Shown here one piece after another: positions 16,619 through 25,670 of a stretch of DNA of 64,000 nt. Each line of letters opens with the position of its first letter. Within the stretch, counting starts at the first letter, position 1. The notes beneath the pieces were generated by a model that saw only the letters and a program-made list of their open reading frames with translations, was not told the DNA's origin and made no database searches. A program made the translations under genes and the position numbers. Origin of the DNA: Actinomadura atramentaria DSM 43919 (lineage in GTDB: Bacteria; Actinomycetota; Actinomycetes; Streptosporangiales; Streptosporangiaceae); NCBI RefSeq assembly GCF_000381885.1, contig NZ_KB907215.1, positions 1 to 64,000 on the forward strand. Reading direction: 5' to 3'.

Positions 16619-17256
16619 CGCAGCCACCCCGGGTCGGTGCGGATCGGGCCGGTCCAGCCGCCGTCGCGGGAGCGCTGCTGATCGGGGGCGCGGCGGGGGC
16701 GCGGGTCGGGGACCGCGTCGTGGACGGGCGGGCGGGGGGCCGGGGGCCGGGCCGGGGACGCGGCGTCGCGGGCGAGGCCGGCGTGGCGGGGGTGCGCCGG
16801 GCGGGGCCGCTCGTCGGCGGGGGGCCGGGCGCCCTTGGCGTGCCGCCCGGCGCGCGGCGCGAGGCGGCGGTCGGCGTCGGCGGCGCCGAGCGGCCCGGCG
16901 GCCTCGGCCTCGCGGCGCAGCTCGGCGGCCAGCGGATCGAGCGACCGGCGCGCGTAGGCGGTGTAGCACCAGGCCAGCGCGAACGTCGTGACGAACTGCA
17001 GGACGCCGAGGACGAGCGCGACGTTGACGTTGCCCGCGACGCGCTGCGCCATGAACCCGCGGGCGAACGCCGACAGCAGCACGTACAGCAGGTACCAGCC
17101 GAGGAACGTGCCGACGATCGCCAGGGCGTGCCGGCGGAACCTCCTCCTCAGTAGTCGGAACCTGTCGTCGCCCGCCATGACGGCGAAGCGCGTCCCCGGC
17201 CGCTGCCGGGCACGGCCGCCGCCCCGGTTCTCCGGCGGTCGTGAGTCCCAGACCAT
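16615..17256 (-). CDS. DUF485 membrane protein, ActP partner
   Basis: A 213-residue protein. The DUF485 domain is seen as basic RLLRRRFRRHALAIVG followed by two TM helices (FLGWYLLYVLLSAFARGF and ALVLGVLQFVTTFALAWCY) and YTAYARRSLDPLAAELR. It has an unusually long disordered Arg/Pro-rich C-terminal tail of about 90 residues; typical members are ~100 residues. The start ATG at 17256 has AGGGAGG upstream. It overlaps actP by the ATGA quartet. Confidence 0.88.
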   Translation of the reverse strand: MVWDSRPPENRGGGRARQRPGTRFAVMAGDDRFRLLRRRFRRHALAIVGTFLGWYLLYVLLSAFARGFMAQRVAGNVNVALVLGVLQFVTTFALAWCYTAYARRSLDPLAAELRREAEAAGPLGAADADRRLAPRAGRHAKGARPPADERPRPAHPRHAGLARDAASPARPPAPRPPVHDAVPDPRPRRAPDQQRSRDGGWTGPIRTDPGWLR

Positions 17257-17288
17257 CCGGCCCTCCCTGACCTCGTGATGACTCTATG

Positions 17289-17305
17289 TAGTGATGACGT
17301 CACTA
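17289..17305. promoter_or_regulatory. Candidate operator upstream of DUF485-actP
   Basis: Perfect 6-bp inverted repeat TAGTGA-TGACG-TCACTA in an AT-rich patch 33 bp upstream of the DUF485 start codon. Size and place suit a GntR- or TetR-type operator. The cognate regulator is not identifiable in the window. Confidence 0.45.
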
Positions 17306-17509
17306 TGAGATCAAAGAATGGTGGGGGATAGTGGCCGCTTCACGAGAATGGGAGAAAAAGAGACCACGACGCGGTCAAGCCGCCGCCGACATATCCGGAG
17401 GAACGGGTCGAAGCGGGTTTGTTCCGTGTTCTCCGGCGTGCGCGCGGTGTGACGCCCGGCCTCGCCGCGGGCGCTACATAAACCGCGCGGCGGAGTGACC
17501 GAATCGTCG

Positions 17510-18658
17510 TCAGGCGGGCAGGGGGCCGTCCGGCCACAGCGCCGCCAGTGCGCCCGGAGTGAGCGGTGCGGCGTACGAGGCGCGCAGGACGGCGTCCGCG
17601 ACGGGGGCCGGGGCCTCGTCGGCGAGGCGGGCGAACCAGTCCATGCCCGTCGGATAGACCCAGAGGTAGGAGCGCAGCAGCGGGTCGTCGCGCCGGTCCT
17701 TGAGGACGTCGAGGCCGATCTTCCCGTCCCACCAGGGCATGTGGGTCTGCATTTCGGCGGCGGCCTCGGCGATCGGGACGCCCGCGTTCACCGCGAGGTG
17801 CGAGCGGCCGCGGACGAGCTGGACGTAGTGGTCGAACCGGACGCGGGCCGTGAGCAGGCGGTCCTCCGGCAGCAGGAACAGCGGCCACGCCTGCGCCAGC
17901 CCCTCCAGCGCGACCTGGTACAGGGCGTGGACGGACAGCAGCCGCACCCACGGGACGTCCGCCCGCGCGGCCCGCGCCGTCAGGCTCGCGCTCTGCAGCC
18001 CGTGCCCGAGGACTTCGTGCAGCGCGAACTGCCGCGCGCCGACGCGCGTGAACTCGACCTGCGGGAGGTTCAGCCGCAGCCGCACGTCGGAGCCCGCGCC
18101 GTCCAGCCAGTACGCCCAGTAGGCGTCCACCGCGACGGGCTCGATGCTCAGCCGGTACTCGGCGGTGCTGCCGGTGCGGGCGCGGACGAGCGGTTCGAGT
18201 TCGGCGACGGCGGCGCGGATGGCGTCGGGGGCATCGGTGATCTGCAGCGGCTCCTCCAGCGCGCGCAGCTCGCGGTGCGCGGCCGGGCCCCAGGCGACGC
18301 CGACGTCGGCGAGGGCCGCGCGGGCGGCGTCGCGGACGGCGGCGAGCCGGTCGTCGTCCTGGCCCGCGGTGCCGCAGCCCTGCGTCGCGCGGACGTACTC
18401 GTCCAGCGGGAGGCGGTCCGCGCCGAGCAGCGCGTCGAGGTAGGCGAGGTCGGCGTCGAGGCGGGCGGCGACCTCGCCGTCCGCCTCGGCGCGGAGCGCG
18501 CGCAGTTCGCGGCGGGCGGCGGCGCGGTCGAGCGGCGCGCGGCCGGAATCGGCCGTCGCGGGGGCGCAGTCGAAGTCGATGACGGGGTTGCCGCCGGTCT
18601 CCCGCTCGAACGCGTCCCATGCGCGGAGCACGCGCTCGGTCTCGTCCCGCACCGTCAT
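17510..18658 (-). CDS. Putative zinc metallopeptidase with HExxGH motif
   Basis: A 382-residue soluble protein. The only clear motif is FALHEVLGHGLQ (about residue 222), an HExxGH pattern as in M49 dipeptidyl peptidase III and near the HExxPGHH of DUF885 proteins. A possible downstream glutamate ligand lies in LEGLAQAW (about 30 residues on). No signal peptide is present. The start has GAAGGGGG upstream. Overall similarity to a named family is not clear to me, so the substrate is unknown. Confidence 0.7.
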   Translation of the reverse strand: MTVRDETERVLRAWDAFERETGGNPVIDFDCAPATADSGRAPLDRAAARRELRALRAEADGEVAARLDADLAYLDALLGADRLPLDEYVRATQGCGTAGQDDDRLAAVRDAARAALADVGVAWGPAAHRELRALEEPLQITDAPDAIRAAVAELEPLVRARTGSTAEYRLSIEPVAVDAYWAYWLDGAGSDVRLRLNLPQVEFTRVGARQFALHEVLGHGLQSASLTARAARADVPWVRLLSVHALYQVALEGLAQAWPLFLLPEDRLLTARVRFDHYVQLVRGRSHLAVNAGVPIAEAAAEMQTHMPWWDGKIGLDVLKDRRDDPLLRSYLWVYPTGMDWFARLADEAPAPVADAVLRASYAAPLTPGALAALWPDGPLPA

Positions 18659-18770
18659 GAAGCCCCCTTCGCCGGATAGGCCAGCCTACGGCGCGACCGC
18701 CTGGTTGATCCCGTTCGTCGGCCGCGCGCCGCCGCGCCCGCGACGGTATTGTGGGCGTGCCCGCGGGCGC

Positions 18771-18844
18771 GCCCCTGTAGCTCAGTCGGCCAGAGCAGCT
18801 GTCTTGTAAACAGCAGGTCGCCGGTTCGAATCCGGCCGGGGGCT
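18771..18844 (+). tRNA. tRNA-Thr, anticodon TGT
   Basis: A complete 74-nt cloverleaf: acceptor GCCCCTG pairs with CGGGGGC; anticodon stem GCTGT/ACAGC with loop CTTGTAA; T-arm GCCGG-TTCGAAT-CCGGC. The CCA end is not encoded. The anticodon is at 18804-18806. No integrase or attachment-site duplication is visible next to it. Confidence 0.97.
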
Positions 18845-19032
18845 CCTTCTCTTCTTTTCCGCGGCCCTCTCCCGGAAGTCCGGCCGTGCGCGGTCGGCGC
18901 GGCCGACGAAAGCGTCCGCCGCCCCCGGCCGGTCATCGTGCATACGCAGGTTCGCGGTGTCCGCTGCCTGCGACGACGCGCGTAGTCGCGTGGTGGGATG
19001 GATTCCCCGAATTCGTCCTTGGAGGTGGCGCG

Positions 19033-21174
19033 GTGCGGCAGTGGGGTGCGTTCTTATTGCGTTATCGGTTATGGGTGGTCCTCGCGTGGATCGTCGTCGC
19101 CGCGGCCGGGGCGGTGCTCGCGCCGCGGCTCGGCGACCGGCTCGTGGACGGGACGACGATGCACGCCGCCGGTTACACGGCGAACCGGGCGCTGCAGCGG
19201 GAGTACGGCGGCGTCGCCGGGAACCCCGCCGCGCTCGTGGTGGACCTGCCGGACGGGACCGACGCGGAGGCGCCGCGGGTGCGGGCGGCGCTGGCGGCGG
19301 CCCAGCGGGTCGCCGCGGGCGTCCGCACGCTCTCGTACGCGAGCACCGGGGACCGCGCGCTGGTCGGCGCGGGCGGCCGCTCGACGCTGCTGCTCGCGTA
19401 TCCGCCCGCGACGCGGCGCGCCGTGGACGCGCGGGTGCTCGGCGCGATGGGCGCGGCGATCGTCCGGGACGTCCCCGGCGCGCGGGTCCAGGCGACCGGC
19501 CTGGCGCTGCTGAGCGCGGGCGGCTCGCAGGCGAAGGGCAGCGTGCTGACGGAACTGCTCGTCGGCGCGGGCCTGGCGCTGGTCGTGCTGGTGTGGGTGT
19601 TCGGGTCGGCGCTGGCGGTGCTGCCGCTGGTGTCCGCGCTGGTGTCGGTGCTGGCGATGCAGGTGGCGATCTACGGGCTGACGTACGCGACGGACGTCGG
19701 GATCAATCCGTCCGTGCGGTTCATCGTCGCGCTGCTCGGGCTCGGGCTGTCCATCGACTACTCGCTGCTGCTCGTCCAGCGGTGGCGGGAGGAGCGCGAC
19801 GCGGGCGCGGCGGACCGCGCGGCGGTGCTGCTGGCGGTCCGGCGGGCGGGGCACTCGGTCGCGTTCAGCGCGCTGATCGCGTCGCTGGGGCTGTTCGCGC
19901 TGGTGGTGGTGCCGGTGTCGTTCGTGCAGGGCGTCGGGCTGGCGGGGCTGTTCATCCCGTCGATCGCGGTGCTCGTCGCGCTGACCGTCGTCCCGCTGCT
20001 GCTGGCCGCCGTCGGGCCGCCGCTGGACCGCGTCGGGCCGCGCCGCCGCCGCGCCGCCGGGGCCGGGCGGGGATGGACGGCCGTCGCGCGCGCGATCGTG
20101 GCGCATCCCAAGAGCGCGGCGGTCGGCGGCGGGATCGTCCTCGCCGTGCTGTGCGGGTTCGGGCTGACGCTGAGCGTCGCCGCGCCGCCCGCCGCGTCGC
20201 TCGCGTCCGGTGGAACGGCGGCGCACGGGCTGGACGCGCTGCGCCGGGACGGGTTCCCGACCGGGGTGCTGACGCCGGTGCCGGTCGGTCTGCCCGCCGG
20301 GACGGACCCGGCCGCGACCGCCGCCGGCCTGCGCGCGGTGCCCGGCGTCCACGGCGTCCTGGCGGACCCCGCGTGGCGGAGTCCGGCCGGGGGCTCGGTC
20401 GTCATGGTGCTCCCCCGGCGGGAGATCGGGACGGCGCACGCCGGGCCGACGCTGGACGCGCTGCGCCGGGCCGCGCCGCCGGGCGCGCTCGTCGGCGGGA
20501 ACCAGGTGCAGATGGCCGACGCGGTCCGGATCGTGACGGATCGGCTGCCCGTCCTGCTCGCGGCGGTCGCCGCGCTCACGTTCGTCCTGCTGGCGCGCGG
20601 GATGCGGTCGCTGCTGCTGCCCGCCAAGGCCGTCGCGCTGAATCTGCTCTCGGTCGGCGCGGCGTACGGGGTGCTGGTCTTGGTCTGGCAGCACGGGTTC
20701 GGGTCGCGGCCGCTGTGGGGCGTCGCGGCGACGGGCTCGATCAGCACGTTCGTGCCGATGCTGCTGTTCGGCTTCCTGTTCGGCGTCTCGATGGACTACG
20801 AGGTGTTCATCCTCGCGCGCGTCCGCGAGGCGTACGACGCGGGCGGCGACACGCGCGCGGCGGTCGTCGAGGGCGTCGCGCGCACCGGGCGGCTCGTCAC
20901 CAGCGCGGCGCTGATCCTGTTCCTCGCGCTCGCGTCGCTGTCGTCCGCGCCGGACGTGACGGTGAAGATGATGGCGACCGGCATGGCGGCGGGCGTCCTC
21001 ATCGACGCGGTGGTGGTGCGGACGCTGCTGACGCCCGCGCTCGTCGTGCTGTTCGGCCGCGCGAACTGGCGGCTGCCGGAGTGGGCGCGGCGGGCGCTGC
21101 TGCTGCCGTCCGCGCCGCGCGACGCCGACGCCCGGCCGGTTCCCGGCGTCGCGGCGGCCGGGCCGGGGAGCTGA
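19033..21174 (+). CDS. MMPL-family RND-type transporter
   Basis: A 713-residue integral membrane protein with two similar halves, each with one N-terminal helix, an outer domain and a five-to-six-helix bundle. Features include the start RYRLWVVLAWIVVAAAG, the first-half core LGLSIDYSLLLVQRWREE and its second-half counterpart FGVSMDYEVFILARVREAY. These GxS(I/M)DY sequences are the family proton-relay motifs. The GTG at 19033 has GGAGG at 19021-19025. Such proteins export lipids or small molecules. It sits upstream of the biosynthetic cluster but is separated from it by 690 bp, so a link is only possible. Confidence 0.92.
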   Translation: MRQWGAFLLRYRLWVVLAWIVVAAAGAVLAPRLGDRLVDGTTMHAAGYTANRALQREYGGVAGNPAALVVDLPDGTDAEAPRVRAALAAAQRVAAGVRTLSYASTGDRALVGAGGRSTLLLAYPPATRRAVDARVLGAMGAAIVRDVPGARVQATGLALLSAGGSQAKGSVLTELLVGAGLALVVLVWVFGSALAVLPLVSALVSVLAMQVAIYGLTYATDVGINPSVRFIVALLGLGLSIDYSLLLVQRWREERDAGAADRAAVLLAVRRAGHSVAFSALIASLGLFALVVVPVSFVQGVGLAGLFIPSIAVLVALTVVPLLLAAVGPPLDRVGPRRRRAAGAGRGWTAVARAIVAHPKSAAVGGGIVLAVLCGFGLTLSVAAPPAASLASGGTAAHGLDALRRDGFPTGVLTPVPVGLPAGTDPAATAAGLRAVPGVHGVLADPAWRSPAGGSVVMVLPRREIGTAHAGPTLDALRRAAPPGALVGGNQVQMADAVRIVTDRLPVLLAAVAALTFVLLARGMRSLLLPAKAVALNLLSVGAAYGVLVLVWQHGFGSRPLWGVAATGSISTFVPMLLFGFLFGVSMDYEVFILARVREAYDAGGDTRAAVVEGVARTGRLVTSAALILFLALASLSSAPDVTVKMMATGMAAGVLIDAVVVRTLLTPALVVLFGRANWRLPEWARRALLLPSAPRDADARPVPGVAAAGPGS

Positions 21175-21863
21175 GCGCGGCCGTCCCCCGGTCCGGCCGC
21201 CGACGATCGACGCGTCTGGGAACGGACCGGGGGACGGCGGCGCACGACCGACGCGGAAAGGCGGTTGACAACCGCCGCCCCGAACGCCGTCCGGGCACGC
21301 GAGAATTCTTCACACCGGCCGTTGAACTTTCCGAAATCGCGCTGACCGAACTCGGTCAAACACATAATTCCGATAGGAATTGCCAATGGCGGTCGACCAG
21401 TCGCTATGACCCGGCGCGACCGGCCCGTCACAGAGAATGCGCCTTGCCGCCCGGAATCTCCCGGATAAAGTTCAAACCGTTGATCGCGGCCGCGGACGGG
21501 ATCGCCGAGCGACTTTCGGAGATCAGCTTTGGCTACGACACGAGTAGTGGGATCGGGGAGAACTCATGGGCGTTTTTCCGACGCGGCGTTCCGGCCGCGT
21601 TCCGCGCCGAAGACCGGTGGACCCGGTCGCCGCCGGCGGCGCCGCGAGACCATCGCCGCGCAGGTGAGGGCCTAGGCGCGACGCGACGTCCCTGGTCGGC
21701 GCGCGTCCCCCGATCAGGCCGCCGCGCCTCGTTTTCGACCGTCGTACCGGAAGTGCGAGGGCGGCCGCCCCGCGCCCGGTAATTGTGCGGTGCGCCACAT
21801 CGCAATGCGGCGCGCCCGCGCGCGTGAACGCCATACCGACCGTCACGAGAATCGGCAGGGAAC
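21175..21863. other. 690-bp gene-free region with two inverted repeats, upstream of the biosynthetic cluster
   Basis: It is less GC-rich in its middle part than the surroundings. TGACCGA-AC-TCGGTCA (21343-21358) and AATTCC-GATA-GGAATT (21366-21381) are perfect inverted repeats eight bases apart. No reading frame is convincing. The region could hold the promoter and operators of the cluster at 21,864, or a decayed gene or small RNA. Confidence 0.5.
21343..21381. promoter_or_regulatory. Pair of perfect inverted repeats (candidate operators)
   Basis: A 7-bp-arm dyad (TGACCGA/TCGGTCA, 2-base spacer) is followed eight bases later by a 6-bp-arm dyad (AATTCC/GGAATT, 4-base spacer). Both are 480-520 bp upstream of the first cluster gene, so they either belong to a distant promoter or mark an unseen transcript. 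Confidence 0.4.
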
Positions 21864-23438
21864 ATGACGCTGGCGGATATCATCGCCCCGCGCTCCGGAA
21901 ACGTGAAACTTCATTTTCCGGCCGAGCGCGCGGCCGTCGACTACGGCGAATTATGGAGGGCCGGCGCGGCGATGGGCCGGCTGCGGGCGGCGTCCGGCGG
22001 ACGCCCGGCGGCCGTCGCGCTGACCAACACCCGCGCCTGCGCGACCGTCCTGGTCGGCGCGATCGCGGCGGGCCTGCCGCTCGTCTCGGTCCCGCTGCCG
22101 CCGCGCGGGTCCGACCTCGAGTGGTACGCCGGGTTCGTCCAGCGGATCTGCGCCGCGTCGGGCGCGACGACGCTGCTGGTGGACGGCGCGCTCCTCCCGT
22201 CGCTCCCGCCGCTGCCGGGCGTCACGGCGCTCTCCCACGACGACGCGCTCGCGATGCGCGGGCGGAGCGATGCAGATCCGGCGGCGTTCACGCTGACGCA
22301 GTTCACGTCCGGCAGCACGGCCGACCCGAAGGGGATCGTGCTGCCCGGCGCGATGGTCCGCGCGAACCTGTTGGCGCTGATGGAGTGGCTGGAACCGGTG
22401 CCCGGCGACGGCACCTGCACCTGGCTGCCGCTCTCCCACGACATGGGCCTGATCGGGATGTTCCTGGGATCGCTGACGGCGGTCGGGCGCGGGCTCGTCC
22501 ACGACTTCGACCTCGTCGTGATGACGCCGCAGGGCTTCCTGCGCAACCCGACGGGCTGGCTGACGGCCTGCGCGGAGTTCGGCTCGACGTTCACGGCCGC
22601 GCCGAACTACGCCTTCGACATGGCGGCCCGCAAACGCGGGTCCGTCCCCGACCTCGGCCGCCTGCGGACGTGCATCGTCGGCGCGGAGCCGATCCGGCCG
22701 GGCTCCCTCGAACGCTTCGCGGAGCTGTTCGCCGACAAGGGGTTCCGCCCGACGACGTTCTCCCCCGCGTACGGGATGGCCGAGGCGGTCCTGGCGGTGA
22801 CCGGCACCGCGCAGGGCGACCGCTGGCGGGCCGCCGAGCTGGCGTCGATCCCGGGCGGGGCCGCGTTCGCGGACGCGGGGGGGCACCGCGTGGTGTCGTC
22901 CGGCCGTCCGCTGCCGGGCTACGAGGTGCGGGTGGACGGCGACGGCGTCGGGGAGATCCTGGTGCGCGGGCCGTCCGTCGCCGAACGGTACGCGGACGGC
23001 GCGCCCATCCCCGACGCGGACGGCTGGTTCCGCACCCGCGACCTCGGCGCGGTCCACGGCGGCGAGCTGTACGTCATCGGCCGGACCGACGACGTGTTCC
23101 AGGTCGCGGGCCGCAACATCTACGCGATCGACGTCGAGGCGTACGCGGCGGAGGTCGCCGGAATCCGCGACGGGCGCGTCGTGGCCGTCCCCGAGGGCGG
23201 CGAGCTGACGATCGTCGCCGAATGCGAGCCGGGCGTGACCGGGCAGGACGACGTGCGGCGGCTCGTCCAGGAGCTGAGCGGCCGGATCGTGACGCGCGTC
23301 GGCGTCTCGCCCAAGCGGGTGCTGCTCGCGCGGCGCGGCGCGCTGCCGCTGACGGCGAGCGGGAAGATCCGGCGGCGGCCGCTCGTCGCGGCGCTGGAGT
23401 CGTCGCGGCTGACGATCCTCGCGGGCTCCCGTGACTAG
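21864..23438 (+). CDS. Fatty-acyl-AMP-ligase-like adenylate-forming enzyme
   Basis: A 524-residue ANL-superfamily enzyme. The AMP motif is QFTSGSTADPKGI, followed by FAAL-type SHDMGLIGMFLGSL, SPAYGMAEAVL, the hinge region WFRTRDLG and the C-terminal lysine segment TASGKIRRRPL. FAALs adenylate fatty acids and load them on an acyl carrier protein rather than CoA; the ACP gene two positions downstream fits. It opens a run of fifteen overlapping genes. The stop overlaps the next start (GTGACTAG). The acyl substrate is unknown; an aryl or amino acid cannot be excluded. Confidence 0.88.
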   Translation: MTLADIIAPRSGNVKLHFPAERAAVDYGELWRAGAAMGRLRAASGGRPAAVALTNTRACATVLVGAIAAGLPLVSVPLPPRGSDLEWYAGFVQRICAASGATTLLVDGALLPSLPPLPGVTALSHDDALAMRGRSDADPAAFTLTQFTSGSTADPKGIVLPGAMVRANLLALMEWLEPVPGDGTCTWLPLSHDMGLIGMFLGSLTAVGRGLVHDFDLVVMTPQGFLRNPTGWLTACAEFGSTFTAAPNYAFDMAARKRGSVPDLGRLRTCIVGAEPIRPGSLERFAELFADKGFRPTTFSPAYGMAEAVLAVTGTAQGDRWRAAELASIPGGAAFADAGGHRVVSSGRPLPGYEVRVDGDGVGEILVRGPSVAERYADGAPIPDADGWFRTRDLGAVHGGELYVIGRTDDVFQVAGRNIYAIDVEAYAAEVAGIRDGRVVAVPEGGELTIVAECEPGVTGQDDVRRLVQELSGRIVTRVGVSPKRVLLARRGALPLTASGKIRRRPLVAALESSRLTILAGSRD

Positions 23439-24345
23439 CCGCGTGCGCGGCGACGCGCTGGCCGACGCGGGGCGCGCGCTGGCCGGACTCGGCGCGGACG
23501 GGCTGCACGGCCCGACGTCCGCCGAGTTCGCCGCCGAGGTCGCCCGCGAGCATCCGGCGCGGGACGTCTTCACCGCGGCGACCGCCGACGCCGCCGCCGC
23601 GTGCGGCGTGCCGTCGCCGGGCGCGCTCGCGGAGGACGTCTACGCGAACTTCGTCTGGACGCACTTCGTCTGCAAGCTGCTGATGACGGCGCGTCCGGCG
23701 GAGGTCATCGACCACGTCCTGGCCCGCACGGACCTGCGCGAGCTGGCGGCGGCGGAGGCCGCCGGGCCGTCGATCCTGTCGGGGTTCCACTACACGGGCT
23801 TCCCGCTGATGGCGCTCGCGCTGGCGATGTCGCCGTCCGCGCCGCTGATCACCAAGGCGCGCGTGGACGTCCTCGAAGGCGACGCGGGCAACAAGCACGA
23901 CGACCACGTCGTCTACCTCTCCGACCGGTCCGCGCCGCTGCGGATGACGCGCGCGCTGAAGGGCGGCCGGTCGGTGTGGGCGATGCCCGACGTGGTGCTG
24001 CCCGGCGTCCGGACGGCGGAGGCCCGCTTCCTCGGGCACGCGATGCGCGTCGGCGCGGGCCTCGGGACGATCGCGCGGCTCAGCGGCCGCCCCTGCACCC
24101 CGCTGTTCTGGACGATGACCGGCCCGGACGCGGTCCTGCGCACGGGCGCGCCGATCCCCGCCGCGGCGCGGTCCGAGGACGACGTGATCCAGGACCTCGT
24201 CTCCGCGCAGGCCGACTTCATCTCCCGCAACCCCGCGCACTGGCTGGAGTGGTACGCGGTGCTCGACGAGGCCCCGCGCCTGCGCGCGCGGGTCAAGGCG
24301 GGCAACGACCGCATCTGGGCCCGCCTCGCGCGGGCGCTGGACTGA
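23431..24345 (+). CDS. Acyltransferase-like protein (LpxL/HtrB-type fold suspected)
   Basis: 304 residues from a GTG that overlaps the preceding stop. The segment ILSGFHYTGFPLMALALAM with a conserved His resembles the HxxxxE/D entry of lipid A-type (LABLAT) acyltransferases, and PLITKARVD and GRPCTPLFWTMTG fit later strands. No membrane helix is seen. Placed between an acyl-AMP ligase and an ACP, it probably moves the activated acyl chain onto the product. The family call is by pattern only and could be wrong. Confidence 0.6.
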   Translation: MTSRVRGDALADAGRALAGLGADGLHGPTSAEFAAEVAREHPARDVFTAATADAAAACGVPSPGALAEDVYANFVWTHFVCKLLMTARPAEVIDHVLARTDLRELAAAEAAGPSILSGFHYTGFPLMALALAMSPSAPLITKARVDVLEGDAGNKHDDHVVYLSDRSAPLRMTRALKGGRSVWAMPDVVLPGVRTAEARFLGHAMRVGAGLGTIARLSGRPCTPLFWTMTGPDAVLRTGAPIPAAARSEDDVIQDLVSAQADFISRNPAHWLEWYAVLDEAPRLRARVKAGNDRIWARLARALD

Positions 24346-24358
24346 AGGAGGGAACGCC

Positions 24359-24664
24359 ATGCCGATGACCTACGACGCGGTGGTGGACGGGATCAGGACC
24401 GGCGTCCGCACCGTCAAGGACGGCGCCCGCGCCGGCGAGGCCGTCTCGGAGTCGACCGTGTTCTGGCCGACCGCCGAGCCGGGAAGGTCGAGCCTGTCGT
24501 TCGACTCGCTCGACTTCCTCGAACTCGTCGTCTTCTTGGAGGAGACGTACGACTGGTACATCCCCGAGGAAATGCTGGACTACGAGGAATGCCAGACGGT
24601 CGCGGACCTCGCCGCCCTCATGCTGCGCGCCCACGCGGAGGATCGCGAGTCTCATGGCGTCTGA
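24359..24664 (+). CDS. Acyl carrier protein
   Basis: 101 residues. The phosphopantetheine site is SFDSLDFLEL with Ser50, followed by the acidic helix VVFLEETYDWYIPEEMLDYE typical of ACPs. The N-terminus is ~15 residues longer than housekeeping ACP. The ATG has GGAGGG upstream. Its 3' end overlaps the ABC ATPase gene by 11 bp. It is probably charged by the FAAL-like enzyme at 21,864 and used by the acyltransferase-like neighbour. No phosphopantetheinyl transferase is seen nearby. Confidence 0.88.
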   Translation: MPMTYDAVVDGIRTGVRTVKDGARAGEAVSESTVFWPTAEPGRSSLSFDSLDFLELVVFLEETYDWYIPEEMLDYEECQTVADLAALMLRAHAEDRESHGV

Positions 24665-25670
24665 CGCGATCGAAGTGCGCTCGCTGGCCAAGAAGTACGC
24701 GGACGGCACCGACGCGATCAGCGACGTCTCGTTCACCGTGGCGGCGGGCGAGATCGTCGGGCTGGTCGGCCCGAACGGCGCTGGGAAGAGCACGACGCTG
24801 AACATCCTCGCGACGCTGATCCGCGCGACGAGCGGCGAGGCGTCGGTGTTCGGCGTCCCGGTGGCGCGGCGCGCGGCGGTCCGGCCGCTGCTCGGCGTCG
24901 CGCTGCAGGCGACCGGGCTGGACCCGCTGATGACCGTCCGGGACCACTTCGCCGTCCACGGCGCGCTGTACGCGATGCGGCCGCGCGCGACGGCGGCGCG
25001 GACGGCGGAGCTGCTGGCGGCGTTCGAGCTGGGCCCGATGCGCGACCGGCGCGTCGGCGGGCTGTCGGGCGGCACGCAGCGGCGGCTGGCGCTCGCGCTG
25101 TCGCTGCTGCACGGGCCGAGGGCCATCGTCTTCGACGAGCCGACCGTCGCCCTCGACCCCAATCTGCGCCGCGCCGTCTGGGAACTGCTGGACGACCTGT
25201 GCGCGCGGGGCCTCGCCGTCCTGTTCAGCACGCACTACATGGACGAGGCCGACCGCCTGTGCCACCGGATCGAGCTGATGTCCAAGGGCCGGATCGTCGC
25301 GTCCGGCTCGCCGGACGAGCTGAAGGCGCGGATGGCGCACGGCGTCCTGCGGCTGCGCGTCCGCGACGACGCGGGCGCGCTGGAGGACGCGCTCGCCGCC
25401 GCGACGGCGCGCGGGCTGCTCCCCGCGCACGAACCGCCGCTGATTCGGGAACAGCTCGTGGAGGTGCGGGCCGAGCTGGGCGAGGCGGCGCTGGACGCGC
25501 TGCCGGTCCTGCTGGCCGAGTTCGGCGTCCTCGTCGTGGACCTCCACTGGGGCCACGGCACGCTGGACGACGTCTTCGCGCGGCTCGCGGAGTCCACGGC
25601 GGACGAGACCGACGTCCCGGCGGCGACGGTCGAGCACCGCGCCCTGGCCCGGCGCGGGGGGCGCTCATGA
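24654..25670 (+). CDS. ABC transporter ATP-binding protein (DrrA-type exporter)
   Basis: 338 residues: Walker A GPNGAGKSTT, signature LSGGTQRRLALALSLL, Walker B AIVFDEPTVALDP, H-loop FSTHYMDEAD. The long C-terminal extension after residue ~230 is usual for antibiotic- and polysaccharide-exporting DrrA-like ATPases. It overlaps the ACP gene upstream and the permease gene downstream (ATGA). It energises export of the cluster product, presumably a lipid-linked compound (inference). Confidence 0.93.
   Translation: MASDAIEVRSLAKKYADGTDAISDVSFTVAAGEIVGLVGPNGAGKSTTLNILATLIRATSGEASVFGVPVARRAAVRPLLGVALQATGLDPLMTVRDHFAVHGALYAMRPRATAARTAELLAAFELGPMRDRRVGGLSGGTQRRLALALSLLHGPRAIVFDEPTVALDPNLRRAVWELLDDLCARGLAVLFSTHYMDEADRLCHRIELMSKGRIVASGSPDELKARMAHGVLRLRVRDDAGALEDALAAATARGLLPAHEPPLIREQLVEVRAELGEAALDALPVLLAEFGVLVVDLHWGHGTLDDVFARLAESTADETDVPAATVEHRALARRGGRS

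Noticed and set aside
18771..18844. tRNA-Thr as an integration site for a mobile element
   Set aside because: No integrase gene, no second copy of the tRNA 3' end and no phage-like genes were seen nearby.
21175..21863. Small gene in the long gap (for example a regulator)
   Set aside because: Frames in this stretch lack ribosome sites and recognisable sequence; the longest are antisense extensions of the MMPL gene or the FAAL gene.
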